A stretch of DNA of 64,000 bases, taken from contig JAEYAR010000170.1 in assembly GCA_023404715.1 (NCBI GenBank), positions 15,520 to 79,519 of the forward strand, read 5' to 3'. The position numbers and the translations under genes are program-made. This document shows positions 50,022 to 58,367 of this stretch, one piece after another. Within the stretch, counting starts at the first letter, position 1, and each line of letters begins with the position of its first letter. The notes beneath the pieces were generated by a model. That model worked only from the letters and a program-made list of their open reading frames with translations, did not search any database and was not told the DNA's origin. This stretch comes from Bacillota bacterium (GTDB taxonomy: Bacteria > Bacillota > Clostridia > Christensenellales > Aristaeellaceae).

Positions 50022-50981
50022 TTATTCGCTGCGCCCTTCGAGCTGCTTTGCCGCTTCCTCCTCTTCCTCGTCGTCGTCAAATTCGTCCTCCTTGCGTAGG
50101 CCGCGGCCGACCTGCGCGCCGTCGATGCGGGGATTGATGAACTTGTCGAAAAACGCGTTGGCTACGGAGGCGTAGATCAGGCGCGCGAACGCATGGCCGA
50201 AGAGGATGTAGTAGAGCGCCACGCCGAGCAGAACGTAGATATTAAGCGTATACACGCCCAGCAGCAGCAGGAATACCGGAATCGCCGTCAGCAGACGAAT
50301 GCCCACCATTTGCGGCAGGCGCCCGATGGCGAGCAGCAGGCCGTTGCGCAAAAGGTCGCGAAAGCGCAGCTTATAGCCGACCATCAGCGGGTACATCAGC
50401 GGCGCCATCAGCACCCAGATCAGGCAGATGAGCATGACGAGCACCTGCGCGATGACGAGGACGGGCATGCGCTTGGCCATCTCGCCGTAGAACGTAAAGC
50501 CGATATAGGCGATGAAGGGGACAAAGCCCGTAATCGTGGAGACGGCCAGCGCCTGCTTCCAGTTCTCTTTAAAAGCGTCCTTAAAGTCGCTCCATACGAA
50601 CGAGTGCTGATCGCGCGCCCAATTGCGCGTGATGTACGCCGCCGCCGCGGAAGAGGGCCCGGTGATGGCGATGCAGGGGATTAGGCCGAGCAGGTACATT
50701 TGAAAGAAGCCCATCAGCGTCGCCTGTATCTGCGCCGCGCCGTCCTCCGCCTGCATCAGCGTCTCCACGTCGATCGACTGCATGGCCACGATGTTGATGT
50801 ACGTCCATACGATCATGGGGATCCAGAAGACGACCTGCATCAGGTTGACGCGAAACAGCGACCAGAAGCGAACCCGCAGCACCTCCCAAAAGAGCTGAAA
50901 GCGGTTGGACGGCAGGTCGTCCTGCGTAAAGTCCGCCTTCCCTGCCTTGCCGTAGTAAAGCCTGTTGAAAAATCCGCCCAT
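50022..50981 (-). CDS. YesL-like multi-pass membrane protein (DUF624)
   Basis: 319 aa. About six membrane segments, with the DUF624 pattern: an N-terminal FQLFWEVLRVRFWSLFRVNLMQVVFWIP, a GPSSAAAAYITRNWARDQHSFVWSDFKDAFKENWKQAL block and a hydrophobic C-terminal half. The tail is acidic (DEFDDDEEEEEAAKQLEG). GGGAGGA precedes the ATG at 50981; an upstream in-frame ATG lacks a site. YesL relatives occur with sugar transporters, but here it precedes a SASP gene. The function is not established. Confidence 0.9.
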   Translation of the reverse strand: MGGFFNRLYYGKAGKADFTQDDLPSNRFQLFWEVLRVRFWSLFRVNLMQVVFWIPMIVWTYINIVAMQSIDVETLMQAEDGAAQIQATLMGFFQMYLLGLIPCIAITGPSSAAAAYITRNWARDQHSFVWSDFKDAFKENWKQALAVSTITGFVPFIAYIGFTFYGEMAKRMPVLVIAQVLVMLICLIWVLMAPLMYPLMVGYKLRFRDLLRNGLLLAIGRLPQMVGIRLLTAIPVFLLLLGVYTLNIYVLLGVALYYILFGHAFARLIYASVANAFFDKFINPRIDGAQVGRGLRKEDEFDDDEEEEEAAKQLEGRSE

Positions 50982-51006
50982 TTGAAACGTTCCTCCCGAA
51001 AATTGC

Positions 51007-52152
51007 TTATGATTCAAACGCGATCAGACGGCTGAATAGCTCCAGCCCGTACAGGATTGCGCGCTCGTCGAAGTCAAACGTGCACGAGTGCAGCGGAGAA
51101 TGATGCTGCTCGTCCATGCAGCCGCAAAAGACGAACACTCCGGGGCGCTCGAGCTGGTAGTAGGAAAAGTCCTCCGCGATCATGCGCGGGCGCTGCGGCA
51201 CGAAGGCGTCCCCCAGCAGGCCGATCACGCGCCGCGTCTCCCGCGCGTCATTCTCGACGCAGGGATAGTAGACGTTGGATTTGAACTCGCACTGCACCGA
51301 AAACGCCGCCTCCACCGCCCGCAGGTCGCGCATGATGTGCTCCTTCAGGTCCGCGTATACCGCGTTGGAGAACGTGCGGACGATGCCTTCCAGCACGGCC
51401 TGATCCGCCAGGATGTTGCGGCGTTCGCCCGCCTGCATGTGCCCGATGGTGATCAGCGCCTGCTGGCATGGGTCGACGCACCGGGCCACGGTGGTCTGCA
51501 GCAGGGTGATCAGATGCGCCGCCGCGGCGATGGCGTCTACGCCCAGGTGCGGCATCGCGCCGTGCGCGCTGCGGCCGCGTACGATCAAGTCCATCTCGCA
51601 CGTCTGCGCCATGAGCGGCCCCTCGCACGTGCCGATCTTGCCCACGGGGATGTCGGGCATCATGTGCATGCCGTACACGGCCTCGACGTGCGGGTTCTCC
51701 AGCGCGCCCTCGTCGATCATGCGCTTCGCGCCGCCGTCCGTCTCCTCCGCGGGCTGAAAGAGCAGCACGACGTCGTCCTTCAGCCTGGCCCTCTCGCGCG
51801 AGATCAGCGTCGCTAGCGCGAGCAGCCCCGCCATGTGCCCGTCGTGCCCGCAAGCGTGCATCATGCCCGCATGCTCGCTGGCAAAATCGCGGCCCGTCTC
51901 CTCGGCGATGTGCAGCGCGTCCATATCTGCCCGGAAGGCGATGGCCCGGCCCGAGCCGTTTCCCCTGAAAAGCGCGCGGACGCCGGTTTCGCCGCAGGGC
52001 GCGGCCTCGTCCGGCGAAAGCGCCCCCAGCGCGTCTAAAATATACGCCTGCGTCATAAACTCGCCGTGTGCCTCTTCGGGGATGCGGTGCAGCGCGCGCC
52101 TATTTTGCGTCACGCAGTCTAAAAGCGCCGCTACAGGCGCGGATAGCTCCAT
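51007..52152 (-). CDS. M20-family amidohydrolase (N-acyl-amino-acid/diaminopimelate deacetylase type)
   Basis: 381 aa. The metal and active-site pattern is ACGHDGHMAGLLA, then LLFQPAEETDGGAKRMIDEGAL with the catalytic Glu-Glu, and the lid domain MDLIVRGRSAHGAMPHLGVDAI. Family M20D members hydrolyse N-acyl amino acids, indole-3-acetyl amino acids or N-acetyldiaminopimelate. AAGGAACC precedes the ATG at 52152. It is divergent from asd and dapA, and an inverted repeat lies between the two promoters, so a role in diaminopimelate synthesis is plausible but not shown. It heads the long minus-strand operon. Confidence 0.9.
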   Translation of the reverse strand: MELSAPVAALLDCVTQNRRALHRIPEEAHGEFMTQAYILDALGALSPDEAAPCGETGVRALFRGNGSGRAIAFRADMDALHIAEETGRDFASEHAGMMHACGHDGHMAGLLALATLISRERARLKDDVVLLFQPAEETDGGAKRMIDEGALENPHVEAVYGMHMMPDIPVGKIGTCEGPLMAQTCEMDLIVRGRSAHGAMPHLGVDAIAAAAHLITLLQTTVARCVDPCQQALITIGHMQAGERRNILADQAVLEGIVRTFSNAVYADLKEHIMRDLRAVEAAFSVQCEFKSNVYYPCVENDARETRRVIGLLGDAFVPQRPRMIAEDFSYYQLERPGVFVFCGCMDEQHHSPLHSCTFDFDERAILYGLELFSRLIAFES

Positions 52153-52231
52153 GCAGGTTCCTTCTTTCCAAAATAGCCGTTCAATGTATCGTCTTGCCCA
52201 TACCGCGGGAACGTAAGGAAATCCACAACAT

Positions 52232-52339
52232 ATCATACCACAGGAAACGCAAAAATTGAAGCACAATCCTTCAATTCCCGTCTGACCGGTTACTTTTTCC
52301 CTAAAGGGTTTGACAACGCCGCCGCGGGAATGCTATGAT
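52232..52339. promoter_or_regulatory. Divergent promoters of the M20 and asd genes with palindrome
   Basis: For the M20 gene (minus): TTCAAT (52255-52260) and TATGAT (52232-52237), 17 bp apart. For asd (plus): TTGACA (52310-52315) and TATGAT (52334-52339), 18 bp apart, extended TGC. A perfect inverted repeat AATTGAAG / CTTCAATT (52254-52261 and 52269-52276) covers the M20 -35, a candidate operator for both sides. Confidence 0.7.
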
Positions 52340-52394
52340 ATGCAAAATCCAGCAGCCTTTGCGCGTGGGCGCAATGAAATGGGAGGGATTTTTG

Positions 52395-53480
52395 ATGAAC
52401 GAAAAAAGACGCGTCGCCATCATCGGCGCGACCGGCATGGTCGGCCAGCGCTTTATCACGCTCCTAAGCGATCATCCGTGGTTTGAGATCAAGGTGCTCG
52501 CCGCCTCCGGCCGCAGCGCCGGCAAGACGTATGAGGAGGCGGTCGCGGGCCGTTGGGCCTTCCCCTGGCCGATCCCCGAAAAGGTGCGCGGCCTCGTCGT
52601 CAAGGACGCCGCAAACGTCCGAGAGGTCGCCGACGCGGTCGACTTTTGCTTTTGCGCGGTCGATATGAAGAAGGAGGATATCCGCGCGCTCGAGGACGCC
52701 TACGCCCGGGCGGAGACGCCCGTCGTCTCCAACAACTCCGCGCACCGCGGCACGCCGGACGTGCCCATGATCATCCCCGAGCTCAACCCCGAGCACGCGT
52801 CCGTCATCGAGCACCAGCGCAGGCGCCTGGGCACCCGCGCGGGCTTCGTGACCGTCAAGCCCAATTGTTCGATTCAGTCTTACGTGCCCGCGCTGCACGC
52901 CCTGCTACCCTTGCGCCCGATCCGAGCGGTCGTCAGCACGTACCAGGCGATCTCCGGCGCGGGCAAGACGTTTGCGCGCTGGCCCGAGATGGTCGACAAC
53001 GTCATCCCCTATATCGGCGGCGAGGAAGAGAAGAGCGAGCAGGAGCCGCTCAAGATCTGGGGCAAGGTGGAGGACGGCCAGATCGTGCCCGCCAAGGCGC
53101 CCGTGATCAGCGCGCATTGCATCCGCGTCGCCGCGTCCGACGGCCACCTCGCGAGCGTATGGGCCTCCTTTGAAAAGAAGGCCGAACCGGAGGAAATCAT
53201 CGAGCGCTGGCAGAATTACCGCGGAAAGCCGCAGGAGCTCGCGCTGCCCTCCGCGCCAAAACAGTTTCTCCGCTATTTTGACGAGCCCGACCGCCCCCAA
53301 ACGCGCCTGGACCGCGACTATGAGCGCGGCATGGGCATCACCCTGGGCCGCCTGCGCGGCGACTCGCTATTCGACTACCGCTTCGTCGGCCTCTCGCACA
53401 ACACGGTCCGCGGCGCCGCCGGCGGCGCGGTGCTCATCGCGGAGCTGCTGGTAAAGCAGGGGTATATCCCGGCGAAATAA
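52395..53480 (+). CDS. asd: Aspartate-semialdehyde dehydrogenase
   Basis: 361 aa. It makes aspartate semialdehyde from aspartyl phosphate with NADPH in the lysine, threonine and methionine pathways. The NADP site is IIGATGMVGQRF at residues 9-20, the active-site Cys is in VKPNCSIQSYVP, and the histidine region is SAHCIRVAASDGHLASV. The longer archaeal/Gram-positive type of Asd is matched rather than the short proteobacterial one. GGGAGGG is eight bases before the ATG at 52395. It is followed by dapA 89 bases later, so cell-wall and spore-cortex diaminopimelate supply is the likely role. Confidence 0.96.
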   Translation: MNEKRRVAIIGATGMVGQRFITLLSDHPWFEIKVLAASGRSAGKTYEEAVAGRWAFPWPIPEKVRGLVVKDAANVREVADAVDFCFCAVDMKKEDIRALEDAYARAETPVVSNNSAHRGTPDVPMIIPELNPEHASVIEHQRRRLGTRAGFVTVKPNCSIQSYVPALHALLPLRPIRAVVSTYQAISGAGKTFARWPEMVDNVIPYIGGEEEKSEQEPLKIWGKVEDGQIVPAKAPVISAHCIRVAASDGHLASVWASFEKKAEPEEIIERWQNYRGKPQELALPSAPKQFLRYFDEPDRPQTRLDRDYERGMGITLGRLRGDSLFDYRFVGLSHNTVRGAAGGAVLIAELLVKQGYIPAK

Positions 53481-53569
53481 TTTTCGCCCGATCCAATCTT
53501 GCGTTTGCTCACATCCTCCGCTGCGCAGAATAAGCTATAAGCAAAGGCTCGCGCAAGGAGGATTTTTTC

Positions 53570-54457
53570 ATGAAAAGAAAACCTGTGTTCACCGGCTCCG
53601 CGGTCGCGCTCGTGACGCCGTTCAATGACATGGGCGTGGATTTTGACGCGCTATGCCGCCTGGTCGACCGGCAGATCGACGCGGGCACCGACGCCATCGT
53701 CGCCCTGGGCACGACCGGCGAACCCTCTACATTGACAGACGCCGAGCGCCGCCAGGTGCTGGAAACCATCGTCGAGCGCGTCGGCGGACGCATCCCCGTC
53801 ATCGCCGGCACGGGCGCAAACGACACCCGCCGCGCCGTGCAGTTCGCCCGCGATGCGCACGCCATGGGCGCGAGCGCACAGCTGTGCGTCACGCCCTACT
53901 ACAACAAGGCCACCCAGCGCGGCCTCGTGGCGCACTTCACGGCCGTCGCCGACGCTGCGCCCATGCCGCTGATCCTCTATAACGTGCCCTCGCGCACGGG
54001 CGTCAACCTGCTGCCGGGGACCGTGCAGCAGCTGCTTATCCATCCGAATCTCGCGGGCGTCAAGGAATCGGTCGCCGACATCGTGCAGATCGCGGAGCTC
54101 TTCCGCCTGTGTCACGACGAAATCGCCATCTATTCGGGCAACGACGACCAGACGCTGCCCCTGCTCGCCTACGGCGGCGAGGGCGTCATCTCCGTCGCCG
54201 CCAACGTCTGCCCGGGCGCGATGGTGCGCCTGACGCACGCCTATCTCCAGGGCGACGTCGCCGCCGCGCGCGACGTGCAGCTGACGCTGCTGCCGCTCAT
54301 GCGCGCGCTGTTCATGCAGGTCAACCCCATCCCCGTCAAAGCCGCGCTCTCGCTCATGGGCCTTTGCGAAAATCGTCTGCGCCTGCCGCTCACGGCCATG
54401 GAGGGCGAGGACATCGAAAGGCTGCGTGGGGCCCTGGGCATCCTGCAGGACGTCTAA
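53570..54457 (+). CDS. dapA: 4-hydroxy-tetrahydrodipicolinate synthase
   Basis: 295 aa. It condenses pyruvate and aspartate semialdehyde, the first step toward diaminopimelate and, in spore formers, dipicolinate. The Schiff-base Lys is in LAGVKESVADI, the Tyr in YNVPSRTGVNL, and the substrate loop is GTTGEPSTL, with CVTPYYNKATQ. It directly follows asd, which supplies its substrate. AAGGAGG precedes the ATG, and a terminator follows the stop. Confidence 0.97.
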   Translation: MKRKPVFTGSAVALVTPFNDMGVDFDALCRLVDRQIDAGTDAIVALGTTGEPSTLTDAERRQVLETIVERVGGRIPVIAGTGANDTRRAVQFARDAHAMGASAQLCVTPYYNKATQRGLVAHFTAVADAAPMPLILYNVPSRTGVNLLPGTVQQLLIHPNLAGVKESVADIVQIAELFRLCHDEIAIYSGNDDQTLPLLAYGGEGVISVAANVCPGAMVRLTHAYLQGDVAAARDVQLTLLPLMRALFMQVNPIPVKAALSLMGLCENRLRLPLTAMEGEDIERLRGALGILQDV

Positions 54458-54468
54458 ACCCATTCGCC

Positions 54469-54495
54469 AAAAAACCGCCTATGAGGCGGTTTTTT
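54469..54495. terminator. Bidirectional terminator of dapA and the glycosyltransferase gene
   Basis: AAAAAACCGCCT (54469-54480) and AGGCGGTTTTTT (54484-54495) around ATG. T runs on both strands serve both convergent genes. Confidence 0.92.
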
Positions 54496-54512
54496 AGCGG
54501 GCACGCGTCGTG

Positions 54513-55475
54513 CTACGCGCTCTGTCCCCTATCGGCGTCCTTGCCGGTGCGCTCGTACAGCATGTGCAGGATATTCATCTGAATCTCAAATTCCTGGCGT
54601 CCTTTTTTGACCTGCGTATCGAGCGTAAGGCCGCAGCAAAGCGTCTGCACGGCGATGACGGCCAGGAAGCCCGCGACGATCAACGTCGGAAAGCGGGGCA
54701 CCAGGCCCGTGGCGTAGTATTCGCCTAGCACCGGAATAAACAGAACGAGCGCAGCTATAAAGAACGCGCATGCGACCAGGCTGAAAAAGGGCAGCGGCTT
54801 GTAATCCTTGAACAGGCGGGCAATCGTGCCGATGACCTTCACCCCATCCGACACGGTGTTCAGCTTTGACACGCTACCGGACGGCCTGTCGCGATAGCCC
54901 ACGGGGATCGAGGCGAGGCTCAGGTTTTTGTCCAGCGCGTGGATCGTCATCTCCGTCTCGATCTCAAAGCCCTTGGAGAGCACGGGAAAGCTCTTGACGA
55001 ACGCGCGGCTGAAGGCGCGGTAGCCCGTCATGATGTCGGTCACGCGCCCGCCAAAGATGCCGTTCACCAGCCTTCGCACGAGCACGTTGCCCGCGTTATG
55101 GAACGGGCGCTTGTTCTGGGTAAAATAGGTGGAGGATAAGCGGTCCCCGACGACCATGTCCGCGCCCTCGTACAGCACCTTATCAACCATCTCGCGCGCA
55201 TTCTCGGCCGGATAGGTGTCGTCCCCGTCGATCATCAGGTAACAGTCCGCGTCGATCTCACGGAACATGGTGCGAATGACGTTGCCCTTTCCCTGGCGGC
55301 GCTCGTAGCGCACGATGGCGCCCGCCCTGCGGGCGACGCCGTCCGTGCCGTCTACGGAGTTGTTGTCGTATACGTAGATATCCGCCTCCGGCAGTGCAGC
55401 CTTGTAATCGGCCACGACCTTAGCGATGGTTTGGCTCTCGTTGTAGCAGGGGATCAGGACGGCAATGCTCGTCAA
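54513..55475 (-). CDS. GT2 family glycosyltransferase (dolichyl-phosphate mannosyltransferase-like)
   Basis: 320 aa from a TTG start. The GT-A domain has SIAVLIPCYNESQTIAKVV, YVYDNNSVDGTDGV, DCYLMIDGDDTYPAE (D-x-D region) and GYRAFSRAFVKSFPV. Two C-terminal membrane segments follow (PLPFFSLVACAFFIAALVLFIPVL, TLIVAGFLAVIAVQTLCCGL). AAAGGAGG lies nine bases before TTG 55475; an upstream ATG at 55517 has no site. It transfers a sugar to a polyprenyl phosphate or flips sugars for envelope glycans. It is a single gene. Confidence 0.93.
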   Translation of the reverse strand: MTSIAVLIPCYNESQTIAKVVADYKAALPEADIYVYDNNSVDGTDGVARRAGAIVRYERRQGKGNVIRTMFREIDADCYLMIDGDDTYPAENAREMVDKVLYEGADMVVGDRLSSTYFTQNKRPFHNAGNVLVRRLVNGIFGGRVTDIMTGYRAFSRAFVKSFPVLSKGFEIETEMTIHALDKNLSLASIPVGYRDRPSGSVSKLNTVSDGVKVIGTIARLFKDYKPLPFFSLVACAFFIAALVLFIPVLGEYYATGLVPRFPTLIVAGFLAVIAVQTLCCGLTLDTQVKKGRQEFEIQMNILHMLYERTGKDADRGQSA

Positions 55476-55613
55476 TGCGGAGCGCCTCCTTTGCGGTGTA
55501 TATTGATGATTGGGCATAGGGATATTGTATCATCCGCAGAGCGCTTTCGCAAGCATAAGGGCCACAGCGACACGTCCGTTTCGTAAACAGGCGACAAAGA
55601 GGGCGCCAAAGCT

Positions 55614-55649
55614 GACAAAAACGGGCGGCGGAACGCATCGTCCGCCGCC
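55614..55649 (-). terminator. Terminator of the phasin-like gene
   Basis: GGCGGCGGA (55624-55632) and TCCGCCGCC (55641-55649) pair, followed on the minus strand by CGTTTTTGTC. It lies about 45 bases after the stop. Confidence 0.8.
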
Positions 55650-55691
55650 TTCGTTCACCGCTGCTTTGCCGCCGCTTCCGCGTGCAATGCT

Positions 55692-56129
55692 TCAGCCTAG
55701 ATTATCACCGGAAGAATTCCGATCTTCCGCATCTGCTTCGCCCGCGCATTCTGTCTGCGTGTCGCACGCCTCGGCCTGCCGCGCATCCTGATCATATCCC
55801 GCGGGCTGGTCCGTCTCCTGCGCGGCGCCGTTTTCCTGCGCCGTGCGCGCCTTTTCCTCCTGCATGCGGGTGATGAGCTCCTTGAGCTGCTCCAGCTCCT
55901 CGGGCGAAAGCTTCATCATCAGGGCGGACATATCCACCTTTTTCGCGTAGCGATCGACCCTTTCAGAGACGTTCTTGCACAGCTCGTCGCTCACGACCTT
56001 GCCCTGCTCGACCGTGAGCTCGCCCTTTTCGATTAAGCCCTCTACAATTTCCTTCGTCTTTTCCGCTGTGACCGCCACAGCGCCCACGCCGGCCATCAAA
56101 ATCTTGCGCAGTTCATCGCCTAGTGCCAT
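55692..56129 (-). CDS. Phasin-like helical protein
   Basis: 145 aa. Residues 1-90 resemble the PhaF/phasin helical domain (LRKILMAGVGAVAVTAEKTKEIVEGLIEKGELTVEQGKVVSDELCKNV). The tail from 90 on is acidic and Gln/Ala-rich, and probably disordered. AAGGAGG precedes the ATG. Proteins of this type occur widely in Clostridia and are not tied to polyhydroxyalkanoate here, since no synthase is near. The function is unclear. Confidence 0.85.
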   Translation of the reverse strand: MALGDELRKILMAGVGAVAVTAEKTKEIVEGLIEKGELTVEQGKVVSDELCKNVSERVDRYAKKVDMSALMMKLSPEELEQLKELITRMQEEKARTAQENGAAQETDQPAGYDQDARQAEACDTQTECAGEADAEDRNSSGDNLG

Positions 56130-56226
56130 GTCGGCGCCTCCTTCCGGCCATCAGGCCGCTCCATGCTTTTATTGTAACAAGGCTGCCGGGCTCCTGTCAA
56201 GCCAAACCCAGTGCCGGTCAGCGCGG

Positions 56227-57147
56227 CTACATGCGATATACGTATTGTTCCGCGAAGTGCGCGGCCGTCGCCCCGTCCGCAGCAGCGGTGACGATCTGTC
56301 GCAGGGGCTTTTGCCGCAGGTCGCCGGCAGCGAAGACGCCGGGCAGATTCGTGCGCGTGGATTCGTCCGCCAGCACGTAGCCCTGCTCGTCCAGTTCCAC
56401 CTGGCCGCTTACGAGCTGCGTGCTGGGCACGCGTCCGACCGCTACGAACACGCCGTCCACGTCGAGCTGCTCCGTCGCGCCCGTCTTCACGTCCTCCAGC
56501 CGCAGGCCGGTCACGCGCTTGTCGTGCAGGATTTCGACAGGGCGCTTGCTCAGGCAAAAGACCACGCCGCTGTCTTTAAGCAGCTTGCCTTCGCGCCGGG
56601 ATGCGCGCAGCTCGTCCCGGCGGTGGACGAGGTAGACCTTTTTGCATATCTTCGAAAGGAACAGCGCGTCCGCCGCGGCGCTGTTGCCGCCGCCCACGAC
56701 GGCGACCGTCTTGCCCCGGTAGAACATCCCGTCGCAGGTCGCGCAGTAGGCGACGCCCCTGCCGCGCAGGGCCCGTTCATCCGCAAGACCAAGCTCTCTG
56801 GGCGCAGCGCCCATCGCAAGAATCACCGTATGCCCGGTAAAGACGCCGCTGTCCGTCTCAATGCGCTTGGGCGCGGCGGCGAGGTCCGCTGTGAGCACCT
56901 GCGCGTAGAGCGTCTGCGAGCCAAAGCGCTCGGCTCCGCGCTGCATGCGCTCGGCCAGCTGCTGGCCGTCGATGCCGTCCTCAAAGCCCGGGTAATTGTC
57001 GATCTGCTCGGTCGTCGCCATCTGTCCTCCGGCCGATAGCATCTCCAGCACGAGGACGGATAGCCCGGCGCGTGCGGCGTACAGCGCCGCCGTATAGCCC
57101 GCAGGCCCGCCGCCTATAACGATCACATCGTAAATTTTCTCTTCCAT
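56227..57147 (-). CDS. trxB: Thioredoxin reductase
   Basis: 306 aa. The FAD motif is VIVIGGGPAGYTAALYAARAG, the redox-active pair is CATCDG (with GVAYCATCDGMFYRG), the NADPH motif is VAVVGGGNSAAADAL, and the C-terminal FAD motif is PGVFAAGDLRQKPLRQIVTAAADG. It passes electrons from NADPH to thioredoxin. AAAGGA precedes the ATG. It is 33 bases after a thioredoxin gene, so the two form a working pair in an Rrf2-led operon. Confidence 0.97.
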   Translation of the reverse strand: MEEKIYDVIVIGGGPAGYTAALYAARAGLSVLVLEMLSAGGQMATTEQIDNYPGFEDGIDGQQLAERMQRGAERFGSQTLYAQVLTADLAAAPKRIETDSGVFTGHTVILAMGAAPRELGLADERALRGRGVAYCATCDGMFYRGKTVAVVGGGNSAAADALFLSKICKKVYLVHRRDELRASRREGKLLKDSGVVFCLSKRPVEILHDKRVTGLRLEDVKTGATEQLDVDGVFVAVGRVPSTQLVSGQVELDEQGYVLADESTRTNLPGVFAAGDLRQKPLRQIVTAAADGATAAHFAEQYVYRM

Positions 57148-57180
57148 GCTCCGTATCCTTTCATGAGCCCGTCGCCGCGC

Positions 57181-57510
57181 TTAGACGGCGCCGTTCTCCT
57201 TCAGCCAGGCTTCGATGCGCCCTCTCGATTCCGGGGCGATCAGGGGCTCGCCCGTCAGGCTTCCCGCCCGAAACAGCAGCAGCGCGGGGATCGTCTCTAT
57301 CCCGTAGCGCTCGGTCAGCTCCGGTTCCTCGTCGATGTCGACGACGCCCACCGTGACGTTGCCCTCCAGTCCCTTCGAAAGCGCCTCAATTGCAGGCGCG
57401 ATCCGGCGGCAATACCCGCACCACGGCGCGCTGAATTCCACCAGTACCGTGCCCTTGGCCTCCAGCACCTCTGCGTTAAAATGATCCTTTGTCAGCGTCT
57501 TGACCGCCAT
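57181..57510 (-). CDS. Thioredoxin-like protein (WCGYC)
   Basis: 109 aa. The active site is WCGYC in VEFSAPWCGYCRRI (instead of WCGPC), and the cis-proline loop is TIPALLLFRAG. The missing Pro in the CxxC suggests a shifted redox potential. The ATG at 57510 has TTGGAGGG before it; an earlier in-frame start at 57546 lacks a site. Its start region overlaps the end of the Rrf2 gene by 35 bases. It is followed by trxB. Confidence 0.93.
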   Translation of the reverse strand: MAVKTLTKDHFNAEVLEAKGTVLVEFSAPWCGYCRRIAPAIEALSKGLEGNVTVGVVDIDEEPELTERYGIETIPALLLFRAGSLTGEPLIAPESRGRIEAWLKENGAV

Positions 57511-57994
57511 TTTTGTTTCCCTCCAACCATTTGGTCTTTTGTTCATCTTTTCCGTCGCCCCGCCGGTTTATTCCGGCTTCTTTTCCGCCGAAGATCCGCC
57601 GGTCGATCGATCCGATGGTCACCTTTTTCAGTCGCTCACGGCACAGCTCGTCCAGGTCATCGTAGATCCCATCCAGAATGCCTGCCATGCCAGAGGCGAC
57701 CAGGCAGGGCATATCCGCCTTGCCGCTGTGCCACGAGGCGCAGACGAACCGCGCGCCGAGCGCATCGGCGATGCGGCACAGCGTCACCTCGTCCGCCGGC
57801 AGCGTGAACAGATAACCGCCGTCGAGGCCTTCCTTGGTTTCGATCAGGCCTGCGCGCTTGAGCACCGCCATGACCTTGCGCACGCGCGCCGCGTTCGTAC
57901 AGATGTTTTGCGCCAGCAGCTCGCTGGAGATCGTCGTCTGCTTATGGTTCAAAAAGACAAGCGCGTGCACCGCCACCGCGAATTCGCTCGTCAT
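57476..57994 (-). CDS. Rrf2-family transcriptional regulator
   Basis: 172 aa. The winged helix is at residues 1-65 (FAVAVHALVFLNHKQTTISSELLAQNICTNAARVRKVMAVLKRAGLIETKEG), with the family GLDGGYLF motif. Two cysteines lie in FVCASWHSGKADMPC, too few and spaced unlike a typical cluster site. The C-terminus is unusual: a charged Lys/Gly tail that overlaps the thioredoxin gene by 35 bases. It likely represses the trx-trxB operon in response to redox state. Confidence 0.88.
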   Translation of the reverse strand: MTSEFAVAVHALVFLNHKQTTISSELLAQNICTNAARVRKVMAVLKRAGLIETKEGLDGGYLFTLPADEVTLCRIADALGARFVCASWHSGKADMPCLVASGMAGILDGIYDDLDELCRERLKKVTIGSIDRRIFGGKEAGINRRGDGKDEQKTKWLEGNKNGGQDADKGSF

Positions 57995-58049
57995 ATGCCT
58001 CCCCCTTTAGACCGCCAATCTGTATTTAAATGCATTACAGTATATTCAT

Positions 58050-58078
58050 ACTATAGACGCTTTGTCCTCACTTGTCAA
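58050..58078 (-). promoter_or_regulatory. Promoter of the Rrf2-trx-trxB operon
   Basis: TTGACA (58073-58078) and TATAGT (58050-58055), 17 bp apart on the minus strand. An AGTAT/ATACT repeat overlaps the -10 and start and may be the Rrf2 site. Confidence 0.8.
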
Positions 58079-58154
58079 GCGTTTCCGCAAAAAAGCGGAC
58101 CGTCGTCCGCTTTTTTATCTCGATCATCCGCTCGCCCAATTCCTCCGCGGTCAT
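58068..58154 (-). CDS. Possible 28-codon small ORF
   Basis: ATG at 58154 follows GGGGAGGGGGAAG, a strong Shine-Dalgarno-like stretch. The frame reads MTAEELGERMIEIKKRTTVRFF and ends AETLDK before TGA at 58068. It runs through the hairpin at 58089-58116 and into the -35 of the Rrf2 promoter. It may be a leader peptide, a remnant of a longer gene, or chance. Confidence 0.25.
   Translation of the reverse strand: MTAEELGERMIEIKKRTTVRFFAETLDK
58089..58116. terminator. Perfect hairpin upstream of the Rrf2 promoter
   Basis: AAAAAAGCGGAC (58089-58100) and GTCCGCTTTTTT (58105-58116) around CGTC, terminator-like on both strands. No ordinary gene ends here, so it either stops transcripts from upstream or relates to the small ORF at 58068-58154. 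Confidence 0.75.
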
Positions 58155-58307
58155 AGCGCTTCCCCCTCCCCGCTCACCTTAAAGACGTAAAATCATGGCC
58201 GTTTATTCGCGGAAGACAAAAAAACGTCGAAGGCCCTTTCATTTGATCATTTTCCACAGGATTCGGCACACACATTTTACAGTCAATGACGATTGCAGAC
58301 GACTAAT

Positions 58308-58343
58308 GGCCAATTTATAATATTTATTGTACTCTGTAAGCAC
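58308..58343 (+). promoter_or_regulatory. Shared promoter-like motif of Spo0A_C-like gene 2
   Basis: GGCCA (58308-58312), 17 bp, TACTCTGTAAGCAC (58330-58343), 25 bases before the ATG. It aligns without gaps to 9305-9340, including the identical ten bases CTGTAAGCAC. Confidence 0.65.
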
Positions 58344-58367
58344 CTCAATATAAAGGAGTGTCTACAA

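Noticed and set aside
52340..52394. A lysine riboswitch or T-box in front of asd/dapA
   Set aside because: The asd leader is only about 50 bases, too short for either, and no such structure was seen before dapA.
55692..56129. A polyhydroxyalkanoate granule locus based on the phasin-like gene
   Set aside because: No PHA synthase or related gene is present; the similarity is to a widespread helical domain.
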